Below are positions 1 to 4,978 of a stretch of DNA of 9,600 bases, piece after piece. Location of the stretch: positions 1-9,600 of the forward strand of contig JAGXIG010000106.1 in the NCBI GenBank assembly GCA_024635815.1. Direction: 5' to 3'. Both the position numbers and the translations under genes were made by a program. The DNA is from Salegentibacter sp. (GTDB lineage: Bacteria; Bacteroidota; Bacteroidia; Flavobacteriales; Flavobacteriaceae). The notes beneath the pieces are model-generated. The model worked only from the letters and a program-made list of their open reading frames with translations, was not told where the DNA came from and ran no database searches. The stretch's first letter is position 1; each line of letters opens with the position of its first letter.

Positions 1-144
1 CAATTATTGCCGCTACTGGATTACGTGGATATGGACGGCGGACTCCTAATTAAAAACGATATCGCCGATGGCGTAAAAGTCTATGATGAAAAAGTGCATT
101 TCCCTGAAAGAAATGGCACCGGAGTGGAATTATATGAGAAATAA
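1..144 (+). CDS. Dipeptide epimerase (L-Ala-D/L-Glu epimerase-like), C-terminal end only
   Basis: Frame 1 is open from the window edge to TAA at 142-144, giving the last 47 residues of a gene that starts upstream. The tail reads DYVDMDGGLLIKNDIADG followed by a stretch with KVHFPERNGTGVE. This matches the end of enolase-superfamily dipeptide epimerases (AEE, YkfB, YcjG), which finish with a 'D.DGPLLL..D...GG..Y..G.i.lP..pGlGv' pattern. The family converts L-Ala-D-Glu from murein peptides to L-Ala-L-Glu in the cytoplasm, feeding it to ordinary peptidases. The barrel lysines and metal-binding acids lie outside the window, so activity cannot be judged. The next gene, 103 bp downstream on the same strand, is a YkfC-like murein peptide hydrolase. 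That mirrors the ykfB-ykfC pairing of Bacillus subtilis and supports the call. Another enolase-superfamily enzyme is the main alternative. Confidence 0.68.
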   Translation, partial: QLLPLLDYVDMDGGLLIKNDIADGVKVYDEKVHFPERNGTGVELYEK

Positions 145-247
145 AATTAAGTCACAATTCACTAATTTGCTCTTGCTTTTTAATTTGTACACCTCTTTGT
201 TTCAGGATCTAAGCTTCTGAATGACTAAGAAAAAATAATTATAACGA

Positions 248-1474
248 ATGAAACTAATAACAAAATCCTATTTACCTTTTCTTCTCAGCTTTTTCATTTT
301 CGCTTCCTGCGGGGAAAAAGCAGAAAAAGAGGACAGCCCGCTTGATAATCAAATCGCTGAGGTTGAAGAAGAATACGCCCCCGATGGCCGGGTAGCGCTT
401 TTTGATGTTAAAGCTGAAAAAAAAGGAGATTCTTATATTTTAAAAGGCGAATCAAATGATCTCAAAGCGGTAGAAGCCTTAAAAGAAAAATTAAAAGCAG
501 AAAACATCAAATTTACCGATAGCATTAAAGTGCTTCCCGATACTGAAGGTTTGGAAAACAAAACTCACGGAGTGGTAAAAATTTCCGTAGCGAATCTTAG
601 GGATGCCCCAAAACATTCGGCACAATTGGTTACACAGGCAACACTGGGAATGCCGTTAAAAGTTTATAAAAAAGAAGGAAGTTGGTATTATATCCAAACT
701 CCGGAAGGTTATCTGGCCTGGGTAGATTACGGCGGAATTCAGAATATGACCGAAGAAGAATTTTTAGAATGGAAATCCAATGATAAGCTAATTTTTACCG
801 AACCTACAGGAAATTCTTATATTGAAGCTAATACTGATTCCCAGACCGTTTCAGATCTTGTGGCAGGGAACATTTTAGAGCTCGTAAACGAACAGAATAG
901 TTTTTACGAGGTAGAATATCCAAATGGCAAGAAAGCCTTTGTAGAGAAAGCTTATGCGCAACCTTACGAGGCTTGGCTGACTTCTTTAGATCAAACCGAA
1001 GAAGATCTGGTAGCGACTTCCAAAAAACTAATGGGGTTACCTTATTTATGGGGTGGTACCTCACCAAAAGGTGTAGACTGCAGCGGTTATACCAAAACCA
1101 TATTTTTTCTAAATGGAATGGTGATTCCGCGTGATGCTTCCCAACAAATTCATACCGGGGAAGTAGTAGATACCGAAAAGAATTTCGAAAATCTGCAAAA
1201 AGGTGATTTACTTTTCTTCGGAAGACCGGCAACCGATTCCACTTCAGAGCGCGTAATTCACGTCGGGATGTGGATTGGGGATAATAAATTCATTCATTCC
1301 ATGGGTGAAGTGCACATTAGTAATTTTGACACCGAAGCCGAAGATTTCGACGAATATAACTACAATCGATACCTACGCACCAAGCGAATTTTAAATAAAG
1401 AAGATAAGGGGCTAATCTATCTTAAAAACTCGGATTTATTTACAACTTCTGAAGCTGAAGAAGTGAAGATGTAA
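248..1474 (+). CDS. Lipoprotein with BON-like and SH3b regions and C-terminal NlpC/P60 peptidase (YkfC-like gamma-D-glutamyl endopeptidase)
   Basis: This 408-residue protein probably cleaves the gamma-D-Glu-diaminopimelate bond of murein peptides at the cell envelope. Residues 1-21 form a lipoprotein signal ending in the lipobox FASC, with C21 as the lipid anchor. The following residues are acidic and charged. Residues about 48-98 look like a BON-like fold by eye (strand, G..LKGES turn, helix, DSIKVLPD strand). Residues about 106-164 and 177-238 are two SH3b-like modules. The NlpC/P60 domain spans about 250-382, with Cys278 in DCSGY, His338 in HVGMW and His350 in FIHS as the likely Cys-His-His triad. 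The SH3b-NlpC/P60 order is that of YkfC, which acts on peptides with free N-terminal L-Ala. The upstream epimerase would use the released L-Ala-D-Glu. The ATG at 248 is chosen because it gives a complete lipoprotein signal. Substrate specificity is inferred; the peptidase fold is clear. Confidence 0.9.
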   Translation: MKLITKSYLPFLLSFFIFASCGEKAEKEDSPLDNQIAEVEEEYAPDGRVALFDVKAEKKGDSYILKGESNDLKAVEALKEKLKAENIKFTDSIKVLPDTEGLENKTHGVVKISVANLRDAPKHSAQLVTQATLGMPLKVYKKEGSWYYIQTPEGYLAWVDYGGIQNMTEEEFLEWKSNDKLIFTEPTGNSYIEANTDSQTVSDLVAGNILELVNEQNSFYEVEYPNGKKAFVEKAYAQPYEAWLTSLDQTEEDLVATSKKLMGLPYLWGGTSPKGVDCSGYTKTIFFLNGMVIPRDASQQIHTGEVVDTEKNFENLQKGDLLFFGRPATDSTSERVIHVGMWIGDNKFIHSMGEVHISNFDTEAEDFDEYNYNRYLRTKRILNKEDKGLIYLKNSDLFTTSEAEEVKM

Positions 1475-1479
1475 AATTT

Positions 1480-1512
1480 AAACCTCACAGGTCTTTGAGA
1501 CCTGTGAGGTTT
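1480..1512. terminator. Bidirectional intrinsic terminator between converging genes
   Basis: Bases 1480-1494 and 1498-1512 are a perfect 15-bp inverted repeat around a TTG loop; in practice the loop would open to about 5 nt. The arms start AAACCTCACAGG and end CCTGTGAGGTTT. On the + strand TTTTC follows the stem. On the - strand it is followed by TTTAAATTTT. The element starts 5 bp after the stop of the NlpC/P60 gene and ends 6 bp before the stop of the amidase gene, as expected for a shared terminator of convergent genes. Confidence 0.88.
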
Positions 1513-1518
1513 TCTTGA

Positions 1519-2445
1519 TTAGAAGTACTTCTTATGCATTACATAAAGCACCTTTAAATTATATTTATTAAAGGGTTCATCAAGATTTTTTTGTATAAAA
1601 TGCAATTTAAAAGCGCTTTTTGCAGCTTCCAGATCTGAGGTATCAAAGCCTATGATTTTTAATGCATTTTCAACATTGAAACCTGCCGGAATTACTTCAG
1701 GAAAAACCAATTTATCTATAAATGGGATTCGGGTATTGAGCCTGGAATTGAGGTTTATTGCCAAAGGATTTGGTTTAAAAAATTCAGCTTCCAACTTTAA
1801 TTTTTTCACCTCAGCATCATCATACCATAATCCAAAACCTTCCTTGGCTAAACGTTTCCACGGAAAGTTAGCATTTGGATCTACTTTTCTGGAAGGTGCA
1901 ATATCAGAATGGCCAATAAAATTTTCCGCCGGAATACTGTATTTCTCCTTAATTTCCTCGAGCAATTCAATTAAACTAATTATTTGTAGCTCGGTAAATT
2001 CTTCTTTTCCGTTATTATCAATTTCAATTCCCAGAGAAGATGAATTTAAATCGGTATTGTTGCCCCATTTTCCAATGCCACCGTGCCAGGCGCGATAATA
2101 GTCGTTAAGCATATGAAAGATTTCGCCGTTTTTGGCAATTACATAATGGGAACTTACCTGGGTTCTGGGAAGGGTAAAAGTGGTTAAGGTTTGTTGTATA
2201 GAATCTTGAGCGGTGTGATGGATTACTACATAGTTAGGTTTGCGTAAATTAAAATTAGTAGTTCCCACCCAGTACTCTCCATAATTGAGTGCGGATTCGT
2301 TCTGGGTAGGTAACTCCTTTAACTGTTTGCTATAAGCTTTTGCCTGTTTTTTATGTAAACGGTTGGTTTTTGTGTAGGGATTGCTTCCACAGGAAATAAT
2401 AGCTAAGACCATTATTATATAAAAAACAGGAATTAATTTTTTCAT
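1519..2445 (-). CDS. AmiD-like N-acetylmuramoyl-L-alanine amidase, lipoprotein (Amidase_2 plus C-terminal peptidoglycan-binding-like region)
   Basis: This 308-residue zinc amidase should cut the bond between MurNAc and L-Ala. Residues 1-19 are a lipoprotein signal with lipobox IISC and lipid-anchor C19. The Amidase_2 domain covers about 68-200. Its zinc ligands by comparison with AmpD and AmiD are His76 (VIHHT), His179 (GHSD) and Asp189 (KVDP). Glu141 in LGIEID and Lys187 in PSRKVDP match further conserved catalytic positions, so the active site looks complete. The C-terminal part (about 255-308, including IIGFDTSD and a FKLHF motif) resembles the small peptidoglycan-binding domain at the end of E. 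coli AmiD. The residues between (about 215-250) are not assigned. It lies 53 bp downstream of the NagB/PIG-L gene on the same strand with no clear promoter in the gap, so co-transcription is likely. Its 3' end converges on the hairpin at 1480-1512. An anhydro-muropeptide preference is possible but cannot be read from sequence. Confidence 0.92.
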   Translation of the reverse strand: MKKLIPVFYIIMVLAIISCGSNPYTKTNRLHKKQAKAYSKQLKELPTQNESALNYGEYWVGTTNFNLRKPNYVVIHHTAQDSIQQTLTTFTLPRTQVSSHYVIAKNGEIFHMLNDYYRAWHGGIGKWGNNTDLNSSSLGIEIDNNGKEEFTELQIISLIELLEEIKEKYSIPAENFIGHSDIAPSRKVDPNANFPWKRLAKEGFGLWYDDAEVKKLKLEAEFFKPNPLAINLNSRLNTRIPFIDKLVFPEVIPAGFNVENALKIIGFDTSDLEAAKSAFKLHFIQKNLDEPFNKYNLKVLYVMHKKYF

Positions 2446-2498
2446 GTCTATAATTTGACTCCGTTAAGGGAATTTATTCTAACAAACTTGTATTTATT

Positions 2499-4421
2499 TT
2501 ATTCGAATTTCCATTTTACAAAAGCTTCCATAGCCTCATAATTTGCAAGGCCGAGTTTGTCGTAACTTTCGGCTGTTTCTCGATTTCTTTCTTCGGCTCT
2601 TACCCAAAATTCACGTTCGTCGTCTCCTGGGAATACCGGCCGGTCTTTTTGTGATTGGTGTTGGAAGATCGCATTTCTTTTGCGTTGTACTTCTTTTGGA
2701 GACAATGGTACTGCCATTTCAATCTCGTGAACTTCAAATTCCTGCCAGGCGCCGCGGTACATCCACAACCAGCAGTCTTTGGTCCAGGCTTCAGTTTTTC
2801 GTAGCCTTTTCATTGCTTCAAGAATTATACGGAAACAAACAATATGAGTTCCGTGAGGATCGGCGAAATCTCCGGCGGCAAAAACCTGGTGGGGTTTTAC
2901 CTCATTAAGCAACTCCATGGTGAGCTCTACGTCCTTATCGGTTACCGGATTTTTAATTTTTTTCCCGGTTTCATAAAATGGCAGTGACATAAAATGGATG
3001 TTCTTATCCTTCAGTCCTGCATAGCGAGCTCCCGCGATGGCTTCAGATTTTCTAATAAAGGCTTTTACATCTCTTATTTCATCAAGATCGATATCGTTAG
3101 GCTCTTTTTTCTCTATAAAAGCTCGCATTTTCTCGTAAGTAGCCTCCAGTTTTTCGGTATTTTCCCCGGTGCTTTTCTTAAAATCTATGGCAAATTCAAC
3201 ATATCGCAGAACATCAGTATCCCAAACCGCGGTGTTTCCCGAAGTTTGATAAGCCACGTGAACATCGTGCCCCTGGTCTACCAGCCTGATGAAGGTTCCG
3301 CCCATAGAAATCACGTCATCGTCTGGATGCGGGGAAAAAATAACCGACCGCTTTTGAGCAGGATTTTTTCTTTCAGGACGTTGCGAATCATCGGCGTTTG
3401 GTTTTCCGCCGGGCCACCCGGTAATACTATGTTGTAATTGATTAAAAACATCAATATTAATATCATAGGCAGGGCCTTGCTCGGTAGCAAGTTGTGCCAT
3501 TCCGTTGGTATTGTAATCTTCGTCGGTAAGTTTTAGGATTGGTTTTTTTACTTCGGAAGAAAGCCAAATTACCGCTTTTTTAATCAGCGCTTTATCCCAG
3601 GCACAGTCTTTTACCAACCAGGGTGTATCAAACCTTGTTAACTCTGAAGCCGCGTCTTTATCTAAAATAAATTCAACGTTATCAGAAAGTTGAAGGTAGG
3701 TAGCCGGTACATTTCCAGACATTTTGCCTTCTACTGCTTTTTTAATGATTGGTGCTTTTTTCTTGCTCCAGGCCATTAAAATAATTTCTTTCGCTTTAAA
3801 AATGGTACCAATTCCCATAGTAATGGCTTTGGTAGGTACATTTTCTTTACCTCCAAAATCGCGCGATGCATCCCGACGGGTTAGATCGTCTAAAGTCACC
3901 AGGCGTGTTCCTGAATTTGGAGCCGATCCGGGTTCGTTAAAACCTATGTGACCGGTTCTACCAATTCCTAATAGCTGGAGGTCTAAACCGCCAACCGCCC
4001 CAATTTTATTTTCGTAGGCCAGGCAGTAATCGGTAATGTTCTCTTTTAATAGCGTTCCGTCAGGAATATGAATATTATCTCTTTTTATGTCTATATGACT
4101 AAAAAGATTTTCATCCATAAACTTCACATAGCTCTGCTTGGAATCAGGGTGCATAGGGTAATATTCGTCCAGATTAAAGGTGATCACGTTTTTAAAACTT
4201 AAACCTTCCTGTTTATGCATGCGTACCAATTCTTCATAGACCTCAACCGGTGTGGCTCCGGTAGCTAGCCCTAAAACCGCGTTTTCTTGATTCTCCTGCT
4301 TTCGCCGGATAAGATCTGCAATACGTTTGGCTACTTTTTTTGAGGCAATATGTTCATCTTGATAAACTTTTACCGGTAGTTTTTCAAAGCGTGTTTCTTC
4401 TAAAAGATTTAATCTGGCCAT
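2499..4421 (-). CDS. NagB-like glucosamine-6-phosphate deaminase domain fused to a PIG-L/LmbE-type deacetylase domain
   Basis: The 640-residue product has no signal peptide, so it is cytoplasmic. Residues about 15-262 are a NagB/isomerase fold with the GLATGATPVEVYEEL phosphate loop and FNLDEYYP. Compared with E. coli NagB (Asp72, Asp141, His143, Glu148), Asp85, His158 and Glu163 are present, but the Asp141 position is Thr156 in GIGRTGHIGFNEP. Residues about 357-600 are a PIG-L/LmbE domain: PHPDDD at 364-369 supplies likely zinc ligands His365 and Asp368 and base Asp367, and HGTH at 523-526 supplies His526. About 95 residues, including TPWLV, link the halves. E. coli NagB alone is 266 residues. 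Similar long proteins occur across Bacteroidota, usually annotated as glucosamine-6-phosphate deaminase; a Bacteroides thetaiotaomicron homologue is, from memory, called only deaminase-like. The fusion suggests linked deacetylation and deamination of GlcNAc-6-phosphate or a relative, but the Thr makes deamination uncertain. It is divergent from the NagZ gene and leads into the amidase gene. Confidence 0.9.
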   Translation of the reverse strand: MARLNLLEETRFEKLPVKVYQDEHIASKKVAKRIADLIRRKQENQENAVLGLATGATPVEVYEELVRMHKQEGLSFKNVITFNLDEYYPMHPDSKQSYVKFMDENLFSHIDIKRDNIHIPDGTLLKENITDYCLAYENKIGAVGGLDLQLLGIGRTGHIGFNEPGSAPNSGTRLVTLDDLTRRDASRDFGGKENVPTKAITMGIGTIFKAKEIILMAWSKKKAPIIKKAVEGKMSGNVPATYLQLSDNVEFILDKDAASELTRFDTPWLVKDCAWDKALIKKAVIWLSSEVKKPILKLTDEDYNTNGMAQLATEQGPAYDINIDVFNQLQHSITGWPGGKPNADDSQRPERKNPAQKRSVIFSPHPDDDVISMGGTFIRLVDQGHDVHVAYQTSGNTAVWDTDVLRYVEFAIDFKKSTGENTEKLEATYEKMRAFIEKKEPNDIDLDEIRDVKAFIRKSEAIAGARYAGLKDKNIHFMSLPFYETGKKIKNPVTDKDVELTMELLNEVKPHQVFAAGDFADPHGTHIVCFRIILEAMKRLRKTEAWTKDCWLWMYRGAWQEFEVHEIEMAVPLSPKEVQRKRNAIFQHQSQKDRPVFPGDDEREFWVRAEERNRETAESYDKLGLANYEAMEAFVKWKFE

Positions 4422-4448
4422 AATTTTCTTTAGCTGATATGTGATTTT

Positions 4449-4464
4449 ACCAGGCTTCCCTGGT
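4449..4464 (-). promoter_or_regulatory. Short hairpin in the probable leader of the NagB/PIG-L gene
   Basis: ACCAGG and CCTGGT form a perfect 6-bp stem around CTTC, 28-43 bases upstream of the start codon at 4421. Next to it, TATATTTA on the - strand (4475 down to 4468) is a one-mismatch version of the TAnnTTTG -7 element, without a clear -33 TTTG. The hairpin could be an operator or a leader structure. No regulator can be named. Confidence 0.3.
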
Positions 4465-4558
4465 CTTTAAATATATCGTCCATTATTGCGATAGTAACAC
4501 CGTATAAGCTGGAATTCGCCCCAAGGGATTAATGCCCACACCTATTATCTGATAGTTT

Positions 4559-4566
4559 TATTTTTG
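4559..4566 (+). promoter_or_regulatory. Possible Bacteroidota -7 promoter element, pointing toward the NagZ gene
   Basis: TATTTTTG matches TAnnTTTG exactly. No TTTG lies at the expected distance upstream, and the start codon it faces is about 410 bases away, so a transcript would have a very long leader. The sequence around it is T-rich, making a chance match plausible. Just downstream (4574-4592) is a 7-bp inverted repeat, AAGGTTT-ATTTC-AAACCTT. Confidence 0.22.
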
Positions 4567-4786
4567 ATTTTTGAAGGTTTATTTCAAACCTTTAATAAAT
4601 CAATTCATTTAAGTTTAAAAGTATAAAATATTGATTATTTAATCGAAAATTCATATTTATAATATGGAATTTTTAAACCGGTGTACCTACCTTAGAATTA
4701 CTATAAGGGAGAATGAAGAGAGCCACCAAATTATTTAAGAAAATATAGACGAGCGAAATCCAGCATTATTTGTAATTGGATGTGTT

Positions 4787-4800
4787 GCATTGAGCAATGC
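4787..4800. repeat. Palindromic operator-like site GCATTG-AG-CAATGC
   Basis: GCATTG and CAATGC are perfect inverted 6-mers separated by two bases, about 180 bp upstream of the NagZ start. The dyad shape suits a dimeric DNA-binding regulator. No second copy was noticed elsewhere in the intergenic region, and no regulator gene is in the window, so this is only a candidate. Confidence 0.22.
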
Positions 4801-4978
4801 TTATGATAATTATTTATGTTAACGGGCAGGGCTTAAAACTTTGGCATTACGAAAACTTATATCTTAGCTGGCTAAACAATTAAAGCTCTACTACAATTTC
4901 TTATGTTAGTATATATCATTGCTGGGCTACTGGCATAGAAAATGTATCTGTATCAACGTATAAATCAATTACTATAAA

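Larger units (their letters stand above)
4422..4978. other. 557-bp divergent intergenic region with no convincing gene
   Basis: This AT-rich stretch separates the divergent starts of the NagB/PIG-L and NagZ genes and should hold both promoters. I see several inverted repeats (4449-4464, 4574-4592, 4787-4800) and one good TAnnTTTG match on the + strand (4559-4566). All three + strand frames in the right half (about 4690-4978) are broken by stops. The longest open pieces are about 25-35 codons and resemble no family I know. It is longer than a usual divergent promoter region in such a genome, so a small RNA, long leader or decayed gene is possible but unsupported. Confidence 0.6.

Noticed and set aside
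145..247. Promoter for the NlpC/P60 gene (TAATTTG near 181, TTTG near 166)
   Set aside because: The -7 match is one base short of consensus and the spacing to the TTTG is about 10 bases instead of about 19, so the gene may simply be co-transcribed with the epimerase.
828..1232. 134-codon open frame on the - strand inside the NlpC/P60 gene
   Set aside because: It lies wholly opposite a gene with clear domains and catalytic motifs, and its basic, low-pattern product resembles no family. It is an antisense shadow.
2994..3437. 147-codon + strand open frame opposite the PIG-L half
   Set aside because: It is antisense to a strongly supported coding region, with no signal, domain or promoter.
4741..4823. 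Possible decayed gene fragment (frame reading NPALFVIGCVALSNAYDNY)
   Set aside because: It looks protein-like over about 25 residues but is bounded by stops, has no start, and matches no family I recognise. It is kept only as a reason to search the region.
4797..4883. Small + strand open frame of 28 codons in the intergenic region
   Set aside because: It is too short to support, has no recognisable motif, and its ATG overlaps the palindrome. Such frames are expected by chance.
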